Below, piece after piece: positions 42,649-51,104 of a stretch of DNA of 64,000 bases. Source of the DNA: Polyangiaceae bacterium (GTDB lineage: Bacteria > Myxococcota_A > Polyangia > Polyangiales > Polyangiaceae); assembly GCA_013214025.1 (NCBI GenBank), contig JABSRN010000003.1:1-64000 (forward strand), written 5' to 3'. The notes beneath the pieces are model-generated. The model was given only the letters and a program-made list of their open reading frames with translations. It was not told the DNA's origin and did no database searches. Each line of letters starts with the position of its first letter. Positions within the stretch are counted from its first letter, which is position 1. The position numbers were made by a program, and so were the translations under genes.

Positions 42649-44793
42649 CTACTTCTTCGATGACTTCTTCGGCTGAGTCTTCTTGCTGGACGACTTCTTG
42701 CCGGTCTTCAGGGCTTTCTTCGAGCTCCGGCGCTTTTTGGAGCTCTTCTTCACCGACTTCTTGCGTCGCTTGAGCTTGCTTGCCTTTGTCTGCTTGCGCT
42801 TCTTCGACTCGGCTTTGGACTTCTTGCGCTTCTTCTTGCGCTTCTTCTTCTCCGGCGGAGGAATAATCAGCTTTTGCCCCGGGTGGATGGATCGCTTGGT
42901 GCTGATGCCGTTGGTCTTCGCGATGGCACGGGCCGTCGTGCCGTATTTTCGGGCGATGCGAATCAGGTTGTCGCCACGCTTCACCGTATGGATCCGTGGG
43001 TGCGGTTTTTGCCCGCGGGCGCCAATGGGAATGATCAGCTTTTGCCCGGGATAGATGGGGCGCTTCGGATTGATGCCGTTCTTGCCTGCGATGGCGGCAA
43101 CGGTCGAACCATATCGCTTGGCGATGCGAATGAGGTTCCCGCCCTTGCGAACGATGTGCACCTGACTGAGGAAGGCGGGCGGCGGATCCACGGTCCAGCC
43201 CTCGGGGTACACTTCCACCACCGAACGCAGCTCCGGTTGCAGGTAAATGTACGCTGCCGCTCGCACTTGTTCCTGGGTCACCGTGTCGATGGCTGCCAGT
43301 CGTTCGTTGAGGCGTCGCGCGTCGCCGTAGAATATTTCGTATTCGCCGAGCAGGGTCGCCCGCGCCTCATTGCTCTCCATTTCTTCGAGCAGCTGAAGCC
43401 GGAGACGCGCTTTGGCTTTGGCTAGTTCGGCGTCGCTGGGGCCCATGAGGCGCGCTCGCTTGAGTTCGCCGGCTAGAAAGAATTGCGCCTTGTCGATACT
43501 GGACAGCGGCGCAATCTCGATTTGGATCACGAAGGCGTCCGGGCCCCGATGGTCTTCGGTCCACGCCGACACGTTGAGTGCCTTCGCCTTGGCGCGCACG
43601 AGGGACTGAAACAGCCGTGAGCTTTCGCCGTCGCCGAGAATAGCGGCCTGAAGTTGCAGCGCCGTATGGTGTTTTTTTCCGGACGGCGGGATGCGCCACC
43701 CGTAGTAAACACCGGGGGCCTTGGTGTTGTAGTCCTCAATGACACTGAGCCGCTCGCTGCTCTGGGGAATGAGTAGCGGAGGCGAGTACTTCGGTCGCGC
43801 CCCTGGGACCGCATCGTCGAAATAGTCCGTGACGATGGCGAGGGTTGTCGCAGGATCAAAATCGCCGGCGATGCTGAGCACGGCGTTGTTGGGCGTGTAG
43901 TAGGCCCGATGAAACTCTTTGACCCAGCTCACTTTTGCTGTGTCGAGATCTCCCATGGTGCCGATGGGCGTGTGTTCGTAGGGGTCGTAGCCTTGAAACA
44001 CGAGCTCCTGCAGTCGGAGGTAGCCAAATCCGAAGGCCTCGTTGCTGACGTCTTCCCGATACTCTTCGCTGACAACGGCGCGCTGGTTCTCGAACTTGGC
44101 GCGAGTCACCGCCAAGGACTTCATGCGCTCGGCCTCCAGCCAGAGTCCGAGGCGCAATTCGCTACTGGGCAGGGTGGAGTAGTAGTTCGTCAGATCGCTG
44201 CTGGTGGAGCCGTTGTCGTCGCCACCGCGTTGGGCGATTAACTTGGAGTGGTCGCCTTTGGGCAGGTTCAGGCTGCCCTGAAACATCATGTGTTCGAATA
44301 GATGAGCGAAACCCTTTTGCCCGGGCCCTTCATCGCGGGAGCCCACGTCGTAGGTTACGCAAACAGATACGGTGGGCGCTCGAGGATCCGGCGCCATGAC
44401 CACTCGCAAGCCGTTACGAAGTTTGGCACGGTGGATCTCCAGCAATCCCTTCGACGGTGGCGGTAACTGGGGGGCAGCCGTCGTTTCTTTTGTTTCGCTC
44501 GTCTTCTGAACGGAGCTAGCCGTGGCGCCTGGTGACGCTACCTTGATGCGGCTGCCAGCAATGGGCCGGGCCGTGGGCGTAGCGATCTTGGGCGCTACGG
44601 ATGTGGGCTGTGCGGTCTTGCCCGCTGGTGGTAGCGCGACAGCGGGAGTTTTTCCCGGTTGAGCCACGGCTGTGGCCAACCGCACGGACGGCGATGCCAG
44701 TAGTAGGGCGAGCAACAGTCCGAGCAGGCGACGCGATTGGCGATACCGGGGGGAAGGGATCTGTACCCCAGTCACAGCTGCGCTCTCGCCCAT
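42649..44793 (-). CDS. M16 zinc protease fused to two LysM domains and a Lys-rich tail
   Basis: About 714 residues. Signal peptide (LLGLLLALLLASPSVRLATA), an Ala/Pro/Thr linker, then one M16 unit (about 125-560): the inverted zinc motif AHLFEHMMFQGS (HxxEH), the distal Glu in VVSEEYREDVSNEAF, and the M16 second subdomain (LSIAGDFDPATTLAIVTDYF, PGVYYGWRIPP). Two LysM repeats follow (VRKGGNLIRIAKRYGSTVAA; VKRGDNLIRIARKYGTTARA), each ending in PGQKLIIP; these bind peptidoglycan. The last about 75 residues are almost all Lys, Arg and Ser. M16 enzymes often work as pairs; no second M16 gene is adjacent. ATG at 44793 is used because it precedes the signal peptide. Confidence 0.85.
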   Translation of the reverse strand: MGESAAVTGVQIPSPRYRQSRRLLGLLLALLLASPSVRLATAVAQPGKTPAVALPPAGKTAQPTSVAPKIATPTARPIAGSRIKVASPGATASSVQKTSETKETTAAPQLPPPSKGLLEIHRAKLRNGLRVVMAPDPRAPTVSVCVTYDVGSRDEGPGQKGFAHLFEHMMFQGSLNLPKGDHSKLIAQRGGDDNGSTSSDLTNYYSTLPSSELRLGLWLEAERMKSLAVTRAKFENQRAVVSEEYREDVSNEAFGFGYLRLQELVFQGYDPYEHTPIGTMGDLDTAKVSWVKEFHRAYYTPNNAVLSIAGDFDPATTLAIVTDYFDDAVPGARPKYSPPLLIPQSSERLSVIEDYNTKAPGVYYGWRIPPSGKKHHTALQLQAAILGDGESSRLFQSLVRAKAKALNVSAWTEDHRGPDAFVIQIEIAPLSSIDKAQFFLAGELKRARLMGPSDAELAKAKARLRLQLLEEMESNEARATLLGEYEIFYGDARRLNERLAAIDTVTQEQVRAAAYIYLQPELRSVVEVYPEGWTVDPPPAFLSQVHIVRKGGNLIRIAKRYGSTVAAIAGKNGINPKRPIYPGQKLIIPIGARGQKPHPRIHTVKRGDNLIRIARKYGTTARAIAKTNGISTKRSIHPGQKLIIPPPEKKKRKKKRKKSKAESKKRKQTKASKLKRRKKSVKKSSKKRRSSKKALKTGKKSSSKKTQPKKSSKK

Positions 44794-45009
44794 GGTTCCC
44801 GGCTTATCACGATGTCGAGGGAGGGCCGAAATGCGGGTGGCATTGAGTTCGTTTTCCAATTCTCCCCCGGGAAAACGCGCTAAATGCGCCAATTAGTCCC
44901 CAGTGTACGCGGGGCGCCGAGGATTCGACGGAGGCTTGCCCGTCGCGGCTTTAGCCGGCCCCGGAGCGCATTGTATGCGGGCGGCTCTCGCGTTCTACTC
45001 GCTGTCGCC

Positions 45010-45624
45010 ATGACTGACGCCAACGACGATTCGACGGAAAGCTCTGAACAACGCAGCACGGAAAGCTCTGAGCAACGCAACACCGTGGAGAGTCCTCAAG
45101 ATTTGGGGCAGCCGTCGCCAACCGAGCGGGAAACGGAGCCGCCCGCTTCTCGGCCATTGCAGAAGCGGGTCGCCGACTCAGCCGTGGTGCTGCAACAGCT
45201 GACGCTGCCCGAGCATGCCAATGCCATGGGCACGGTGCACGGTGGCGTCATCATGAAGCTGGTGGACGAAGCCGGTGCCATCTGCGCCATGCGGCATTCC
45301 CAAAAACAATGCGTCACGGTGTGGATGGATTCGATGACCTTTACGTCACCGGTACGGGTGGGGGAGGTACTGCGTTTGAGCGCTCATATGACCTTCGTTG
45401 GACAGAGCAGCATGGAAGTCGCGGTGCACGTCACCAGCGAGGATCTGATCGCGGGCCACGTGACCCACACGAACTCGGCCTATTTGGTGTTCTGCGCACT
45501 CGGCGAAGACGGGAAACCCACCAGCGTGCCGGAGCTGACCGTGGAGAGCCCGGCAGAACGCGAGCACTGGCGGCAGGGCATGGCGCGCCAAAGAAGGCGC
45601 TCCCAGCAGCGCGACGATGGCTGA
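45010..45624 (+). CDS. Acyl-CoA thioesterase, hotdog fold
   Basis: About 204 residues. The hotdog domain shows NAMGTVHGGVIMKLVDEAGA, typical of the YciA/BFIT class of long-chain acyl-CoA thioesterases, followed by VWMDSMTFTSPVRVGEVLRL and a strand ending TNSAYLVFCALGEDGKP. The Asp in LVDEAGA is the likely catalytic residue. About 55 disordered residues precede the domain, rich in Ser, Glu and Thr, including a duplicated 24-base unit. ATG at 45010 is chosen; a longer reading would add an Arg-rich, unlikely leader that overlaps the divergent protease gene. Confidence 0.85.
   Translation: MTDANDDSTESSEQRSTESSEQRNTVESPQDLGQPSPTERETEPPASRPLQKRVADSAVVLQQLTLPEHANAMGTVHGGVIMKLVDEAGAICAMRHSQKQCVTVWMDSMTFTSPVRVGEVLRLSAHMTFVGQSSMEVAVHVTSEDLIAGHVTHTNSAYLVFCALGEDGKPTSVPELTVESPAEREHWRQGMARQRRRSQQRDDG
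45034..45081. repeat. Two 24-base direct repeats in the thioesterase gene
   Basis: Units at 45034-45057 and 45058-45081 differ at two bases (ACGGAAAGCTCTGA.CAACGC.). They code the doubled block TESSEQRS/TESSEQRN in the disordered lead of the thioesterase. Confidence 0.85.
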
Positions 45625-45703
45625 GCGAGCTCGCCGGCAAGCAGGCGATACCAAACGACGGCGCGCAGGCTGAAGGTGATCGCCGAGACGGGTTTCGCCC
45701 CTA

Positions 45704-45741
45704 CAAAAAGCAAAAGGCCCACACCCTTTCGGATGTGAGCC
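45704..45741 (-). terminator. Rho-independent terminator of the porin gene
   Basis: On the minus strand an 11-base-pair stem (GGCTCACATCC / GGGTGTGGGCC, with two G-T pairs) closes a GAAA loop and is followed by TTTTGCTTTTTG. It starts 23 bases after the porin stop. On the plus strand there is no T-run, so it serves the porin gene. Confidence 0.85.
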
Positions 45742-45763
45742 TCTGCTGTGGGTTGACTGAGTA

Positions 45764-46960
45764 TCAGTCGGTGGTGGCTACGAAGCCGATGGTGGAGGCC
45801 ATGCAGCTGGTGCTGGGGTCGCGGTCACTGTCGAGCAGGCCCAAGTAGTCTTCGCTGGTCTGCCAGAAGCGGCCGTCCAAGCGCATGATGAGCTTGTCAG
45901 AGCTTTCAACTGGCTCGAAGTCCAAGGTGATGGTTTCGGTGTTCAATGTCAGAGCGTCATCTGCGTTGGGGTCGAAGTTGAGGTGCTCAAAGCGACCGGC
46001 GACGCCGAAGCTGTCGCTAATTGCGTAGCTGAGCGCCAAACTGACGCCGTAGGCACTGGCGTCGTCACCATTGGCTGCGCCCTCTTTGTCCGTCACGTGG
46101 TCGCCGTTGAAGATGATGGTGAGATCGTCCAAGCTGGCAATAGCTACGACGTCGAAGAACTGGTCGAAGCCACTTCCGTTGTCGACGCCGTTCATGGCCA
46201 TCCTGCCTTCGGCGTAAACTTCGATGATGTCGTTCGGGGTGATAGCTGCCAGCAACGCGATGGAGGGCGAATCGCCGTTGGCGTCATCCACCTCGGTGGC
46301 ATTGGTGGTGCCGTTGACGATCATCTAGGTGAGACCGAACTCGTCAACAATCTCATAGCTGGCACGCGGACCCGTGTACCAGAAGGGCTGCAGGGAGTAG
46401 TACAACGCGCCGCGGGTGTAGTTCAGGTTCTGCCAGCTCTCGGCGACTTCAGCACCGAAGATAGTGCCAAACAGGCCGATGTCCATGCTGAACTCGTCGG
46501 TGGGGCTCCAAGTGACAAAACCCTGGGTCAGGTTGTCGATGCCGAAGCCGGCCATGTCGCCCGCGTAGTACTCGGGAACGGAAGGACCGAAGCGAAAGCT
46601 GCCGGTGGCGCCGACTTCGCCGCCGGCAAAGGCGGTATCGATGCCGAGGAACGAGAGAGCAAAGCCATTCTCGTTCTGCAACTCGTCGCCGCCGCCTGTG
46701 CCAGGAATAGGCGAGTCGGTGGTCGCATCAATTTCCTCGGCGGAGGTGCCAATGCCGGCGGAAACGTAGGCGCGCCAGCCCGGGGCGGGAGTTCCTTGCT
46801 TTCCACTGTGCACGGTGTCGTCGGCATCAGCGAACATCGGGAAGCTCAGGCCGTTGTCGCTATCCTCTTCGGTGGCTTCCTCGGCGGGCGCGGCCGGTGC
46901 TGCGGGAGCCTCTTTGGTGACCGGCCAGCCTATTGCTATACCGGGACTTCCGGAAACGTG
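45764..46960 (-). pseudogene. BBP2-type outer-membrane porin broken by an in-frame stop
   Basis: Two open parts lie in the same frame. The first (46837 to 46328) holds FADADDTVHSGKQGTPAPGW, YVSAGIGTSAEE, FGTIFGAEVAESWQNLNYTR and GALYYSLQPFWYTGPRASYE, ending FGLT and then TAG (46325-46327). The second begins MIVNGTTNATEVDDANGDSP and ends IMRLDGRFWQTSEDYLGLLD ... STIGFVATTD, a beta-strand ending. The usual BBP2 text runs F.LT.MVVNG.., so only the stop codon splits it. Upstream, WPVTKEAPAAPAAPAEEATE continues the frame but I find no signal peptide or start, so the 5' end is damaged too. Such porins move small solutes across the outer membrane. Confidence 0.75.
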
Positions 46961-47237
46961 GCGACGGTCTTGCCCCTAGTGGCGAAAGTCAGATGATTAC
47001 TAGGTGGTGCTGGGGGATGGGTCGGCCTGCTCATCGAAGGGATTCGTTAAGGATGAAGATCCAATCATTAGGCGCGGCACGAGCCTAGGGCGCGGGGTGC
47101 AGGAGGCCTTAGCGGTCGTTCGAGGAGCCCAACCAGGACCCCACCACCCGGGCTTGCCCCTAGATTTCCTGTGCTGTGACCGCCGCGGCCGACGACGACA
47201 TGCAACCCAGTTAAGGGCTCTGAGCTAGTTTTAGATC

Positions 47238-48353
47238 TCAGTCTTCGCTTGAGGCGCAATACGCCTCGTAAGGTGCACCCAGTAGCTGTTTGCGCCAGCC
47301 CTCCAGCTTGTCAGCACCGCGTTGTCGCTCACCGGTCTCTTCAATCACTGCCTTGATCTCTTTGACCAAGCGATTGGGTAGCGCGAGCTCTGGAGCGACC
47401 TGAAGCTGGGAGCAAAGTTCAGCGCGGAGGCTGCCCAGCCAGGCATCCAAACGGATTTCTTCGAAGGTGGCGTAGGGCGGGGGAGTCAACGGCTCAAAGT
47501 CGTCCGAATGCGCGTTGGCGACGGCTTCTTTCATCTGACGAATCAGTGTACCGGCATTGTCGGCGGCCCAGCCGCGGGGGATGCCTTTGAGTCGAGAGAG
47601 ATCGGCCGCGTTCCGCGGCATACGGCTCGCAATGGCCAGGAGGTTTTTGGCAGAGGGGGCGCGCCGCTGTTCGTTCTCGTGCAGGTCGTTGTACCAACGA
47701 ACCAGGAATCGCAGCACGGCCTGGTTTTTCTCTCCCAGCTGCCAGGCGTTGCGGAAAGAATCGAGGCTGATGGGGCGCACGGGCTCTCCCTTGGGCCAAA
47801 GTTGCTCCCGGCAAATCGTGGGCACCAAGGCCTCGCGGTCGAGCTTCGCCAGCCGTTCTTTCAGTAGCTTCTCGATCTCCGGCAAGTGCTCGACATCTTC
47901 GGCGGCGTATTGCAGTTGAGACTCCGGCAAGGGGCGGCGGATCCAGTCGTCAGCTTGGTGGGTCTTCATGGTTCGCAGCCCCAGGAGCTGAAACTTGAGA
48001 TAACTCAGAGAGACACTGGGCTCGGGTCCTTGTAGCGCCCAGGCGACCTGGGTGTCGAACAGCGCGGGGGGCTCAGCTATATCCAGGGCCGGCACCAACA
48101 AGTCGACGTCTTGCAGCCCCGCATGGGTGATCCAAGTGACTTCCGGGCGTCCCAGAGCTGCTCCGAGCGGCGTCAGATCGCGAATTTTGAGGGCATCGAC
48201 GAGGTAAATCTCCTCGCCCCGAGAGACCTGAATCAAGCTCAGCCGCGTACCGTTGCGGGAAGACTCGAACTCCGTGTCGACGTAATAACTGTCGCCCTTT
48301 TTTAGGTCTGCTGTGGCGTCCGCCAAATCGCTTCCGTTCTCGATGAGCTCCAT
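47238..48353 (-). CDS. rnd: Ribonuclease D
   Basis: 371 residues, the family length. The DEDDy exonuclease domain shows YVDTEFESS (motif I), ITHAGLQDVDLLVPAL (motif II) and LQYAAEDVEHLPEIEKLL (motif III, with the Tyr), followed by HRDC-type helices (VLRFLVRWYNDLHENEQRRA, LKGIPRGWAADNAGTLI). RNase D trims 3' ends of tRNA and other stable RNAs. Start ATG at 48353. The 240-base gap between this gene and the porin fragment holds nothing I recognise. Confidence 0.93.
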   Translation of the reverse strand: MELIENGSDLADATADLKKGDSYYVDTEFESSRNGTRLSLIQVSRGEEIYLVDALKIRDLTPLGAALGRPEVTWITHAGLQDVDLLVPALDIAEPPALFDTQVAWALQGPEPSVSLSYLKFQLLGLRTMKTHQADDWIRRPLPESQLQYAAEDVEHLPEIEKLLKERLAKLDREALVPTICREQLWPKGEPVRPISLDSFRNAWQLGEKNQAVLRFLVRWYNDLHENEQRRAPSAKNLLAIASRMPRNAADLSRLKGIPRGWAADNAGTLIRQMKEAVANAHSDDFEPLTPPPYATFEEIRLDAWLGSLRAELCSQLQVAPELALPNRLVKEIKAVIEETGERQRGADKLEGWRKQLLGAPYEAYCASSED

Positions 48354-48768
48354 GCTTCGGGGTTACCACGGCCAGAGTTCGGGTGGCACAGGTCACAGGA
48401 TCCGGCGCAGTGTTGCGACGCGCAGCCCATGTCTCAGACGCCGCACCGACAAATGGCTCAGGATTGCTTCAGTAGAGATGGAACTACCGCCGGTCGCAGG
48501 CTCACTTGGGACGGCACCAGTCGAGCGTCCTGCGGGCCGATACAAAGACGAGCTACCGCGAAGTAATCGACGCACCGAGCCATGGTGGCCCATTCGGCTC
48601 ATGCGAATCAGATTACGCAGCGGTCCGAAGGATATCGTTAAGGAGAGAGAAGTGCGGCGCTTTTGGGGTATCGATCGGGCGCGGGACAGTGGCGATCACG
48701 CCGGGTGTTCCGAGTCGGCAGGGGGACTGGTCGGGGTGACTTCTGATGCGCGCGGCAGGTGAGTCGAG
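48354..48768. other. 415-base gap before the elb-like operon
   Basis: No supported gene. Overlapping frames of 70-150 codons occur on both strands but carry no recognisable motif or ribosome-binding site; one of them (RSNRRTEPWWPIRLMRIRLR) might be a decayed small gene. It should hold the promoters of rnd (minus) and the lipid operon (plus). No clear -35/-10 pair or sigma-54 site was found. Confidence 0.4.
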
Positions 48769-49476
48769 GTGCTTGACTCACGGGCGCAGCTAAGGGACCA
48801 AAAGGCCTTGCCTGCTAGCTATTTCGACGTCGACGGCACGCTCATTTCGAGCAACGTGTTGCACCCGGCCGCGTATTATTTGTCTCATCAGCAGACCCCG
48901 TTGCAGGTGGCTCTGCGCTTTGGCAAAACCTTGGCGAACGCACCGCGCATGGCCATGGCAGAATTGGCGGATCGCCGCACGTTCAACGAACTGTTGTTCT
49001 CGTCTTACGGTGGCATGAGCTCGGACCGATTGGAGTTGCTCGCGGACGACGCCTTCAACACCGCGATGAAGCCCTATCTCTATCCCAAGGCCAAGGACTT
49101 GATCAAAACGAGTCGGGCTGCCGGTCACGAGATTGTGCTCATAAGCGGCACTTTGGATTTTATGCTCGATCGCTTGGCGGACTACTTCGGTGGCGCCAGC
49201 ATCATCTGCAACCGACTCGAGATCAAAGACGGTTACGCCACGGGCAAGCTACTGAAACCTGTAGTGGCCGGCCCCGAAAAGGCGCGTCTCATTCGTGAAC
49301 ATGCGCGGATCAACAACCACGACCTCAACGATTGTTTCGCCTTCAGCGATAGTTACTCCGACGTCCCGATGCTGAGCGTCGTCGGACATCCCGCGGCGGT
49401 AAATCCCGATCGCCGTCTTTCACTCTTGGCCAAAGCCTATAGCTGGCCGATGTTCGATCTTGGTGTGAATACATGA
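48769..49476 (+). CDS. HAD-IB family phosphatase, first gene of the elb-like operon
   Basis: About 235 residues. HAD motifs are complete: YFDVDGTLISSNV (nucleophile Asp and acid/base Asp), LISGTLD (motif II), the Lys region GPEKARLIREHA, and DSYSDVPML (motif IV). The SerB-like cap lies between. HAD-IB enzymes of this kind often dephosphorylate lipid or small phosphate esters. The start is uncertain: GTG at 48769 is used, though TTG at 48808 (LPASYFDVDG) would sit closer to motif I. The stop overlaps the next ATG (ATGA). It corresponds by content to the small phosphatase gene I recall next to elbD in Myxococcus. Confidence 0.85.
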   Translation: MLDSRAQLRDQKALPASYFDVDGTLISSNVLHPAAYYLSHQQTPLQVALRFGKTLANAPRMAMAELADRRTFNELLFSSYGGMSSDRLELLADDAFNTAMKPYLYPKAKDLIKTSRAAGHEIVLISGTLDFMLDRLADYFGGASIICNRLEIKDGYATGKLLKPVVAGPEKARLIREHARINNHDLNDCFAFSDSYSDVPMLSVVGHPAAVNPDRRLSLLAKAYSWPMFDLGVNT

Positions 49477-51104
49477 GTCATCCCTGCGTAGTAACTTTGG
49501 ACGCGGACAGTGCCCCGCGCGTAATTTTTGCCGGCGACCGTTTGGTCGAGGTCAACATGCCGCCGGGTACGCGCTGCATTTACCCGAAACCTCCGCTTGA
49601 GCCCTTGGCTGACGTGGACGCCGCGATTCGGTACGCGATCAACCACCCCGAGGGCGGCGACCCGTTGTTCGCCAAGCTCAAGCCGGGCATGAAGTTGACC
49701 ATAGCCGTCGACGATATCTCGTTGCCGCTGCCGCCCATGAAGCGCCCGGACATCCGCGAGCGGGTTCTGAACATCGTGCTGGCCATGTGTGCGGACTACG
49801 GCGTTGACGACATCGAGATCATCATTGCCCTCGGTGTGCACCGGCGTCTGCGCGGCCCAGAGATCAAACACATCGTTGGCCCCAAGGTGTTCAAGGAATA
49901 CTATCCAGACCGCCTCTACAACCATGACGCCGAAGACCACGACAACCTCGTCGTGCTGGGCGAAACAGAGCTAGGCGAAGTCGTCGAGGTCAACAAACGA
50001 GCGGCCGAGAGCGATCTACTGCTCTACGTGAACCTCAACTTCGTGCCCATGGACGGCGGCCACAAGTCGGTCATCTGCGGCCTCGTCAGCTACCGGAGCC
50101 TGAGGGCGCACCACAACCCGAAGACCATGCGTCAGTGTCACAGCTACATGGACCCGGCAGCCTCCGAGTTGGCAAACTCGGTGGAACGCATGGGCAAGGT
50201 CGCGAACCAGAAGCTCAATCTGTTCACTATCGAGACCACCATCAACAACCGCATGTTTCCGGACGCGCTGAGCTTCCTGCACAAGAACGAAGACGATCTC
50301 GACGGCAAAGAGCGTGCTCTGCTCAACGGCATCGTTCAGGCCACAGCGATTTTGCCCCAGGCGGCTCGCGAAAAAATCTTCGACGCTTCCCCGGCTCCCT
50401 TTGGCGTCACCGGCGTGTTTGCTGGCGAGACCGAAGCCGTGCACGCCAAGACCCTGGAGATGTGCTGGAAGCAGTACTGCGTTCCCGTCGAGGGTCAGGC
50501 GGACGTATTAGTCGCCGGCATCCCCTACGTCAGCCCCTACAACGTTCACGCCTTCCTGAACCCGCTGCTCGTGCAGGTGATGGCCCAGGGTTATCTGTTC
50601 AACATGTATCGAGGTCATCCCATCCTGAAAAAGGGCGGGACGATGATCATCACCCATCCCTGTACGGATCGCTTCGATCACGATCAGCACGCGCCCTACA
50701 TCGATTTTGTTCACCGGCTGTTGCCCGAGACCAGGGACGCCATGGAGCTGCACAAACGCTACGAAGACGAGTACGCCAAGGACCCGGCGCTCATTCAGAT
50801 GTTCCGCACGGGCCACGCCTACCACCCGAGTCACCCATTTTTTATGTGGTACTGGGGCGAAGCCGGCCGTCAGCACATCGGTCGCGTGATCGTGGTGGGT
50901 GCGGACAACGAATACATCCCCAAGTTGCTCGGCTGGGAAACCGCTGCCACCATGGAAGACGCTCTTTACATGGCCCGCGGCGAAGAGGCGCGTAAGCTCG
51001 ACATTACCTTGCTGCACGCGCCTCCCATCGTCATGGCTGACGTCACGATCCCGGAGGCTGCGTCCGAGTCAGCCGGGTCCGAGGGAGCTGAGGCGGAGTC
51101 TTGA
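49473..51104 (+). CDS. LarA/DUF2088-like protein in the elb-like operon
   Basis: 543 residues, longer than lactate racemase LarA (about 420). The N-terminal LarA-type domain shows PGMKLTIAVDDISLPLPPMK then RPDIRERVLNIVLAMCADYG and IIIALGVHRRLRGPEIKHIV, which parallels the RPTP......LL..L...G......I..A.G.HR......E. region around the LarA His ligand. Further His-rich segments are HHNPKTMRQCHSYMDP, THPCTDRFDHDQHAPYIDFV and YHPSHPFFMWYWGEAG. LarA holds a nickel-pincer cofactor; whether this relative does cannot be told, and lar cofactor genes (larBCE) are not in the window. It is coupled on both sides (ATGA upstream, TTGA downstream), which ties it to ether-lipid formation. Confidence 0.8.
   Translation: MSHPCVVTLDADSAPRVIFAGDRLVEVNMPPGTRCIYPKPPLEPLADVDAAIRYAINHPEGGDPLFAKLKPGMKLTIAVDDISLPLPPMKRPDIRERVLNIVLAMCADYGVDDIEIIIALGVHRRLRGPEIKHIVGPKVFKEYYPDRLYNHDAEDHDNLVVLGETELGEVVEVNKRAAESDLLLYVNLNFVPMDGGHKSVICGLVSYRSLRAHHNPKTMRQCHSYMDPAASELANSVERMGKVANQKLNLFTIETTINNRMFPDALSFLHKNEDDLDGKERALLNGIVQATAILPQAAREKIFDASPAPFGVTGVFAGETEAVHAKTLEMCWKQYCVPVEGQADVLVAGIPYVSPYNVHAFLNPLLVQVMAQGYLFNMYRGHPILKKGGTMIITHPCTDRFDHDQHAPYIDFVHRLLPETRDAMELHKRYEDEYAKDPALIQMFRTGHAYHPSHPFFMWYWGEAGRQHIGRVIVVGADNEYIPKLLGWETAATMEDALYMARGEEARKLDITLLHAPPIVMADVTIPEAASESAGSEGAEAES

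Noticed and set aside
45983-46996. 337-codon plus-strand open frame opposite the porin remnant
   Set aside because: Ala/Val/Gly-rich shadow; the minus strand carries clear porin similarity and its own terminator.
47040-47230. GC-rich intergenic stretch with GTTCGAGG considered as a tRNA or small RNA
   Set aside because: No cloverleaf could be drawn, no CCA or TPsiC arm of proper form, and no SRP or 6S RNA signature was found.
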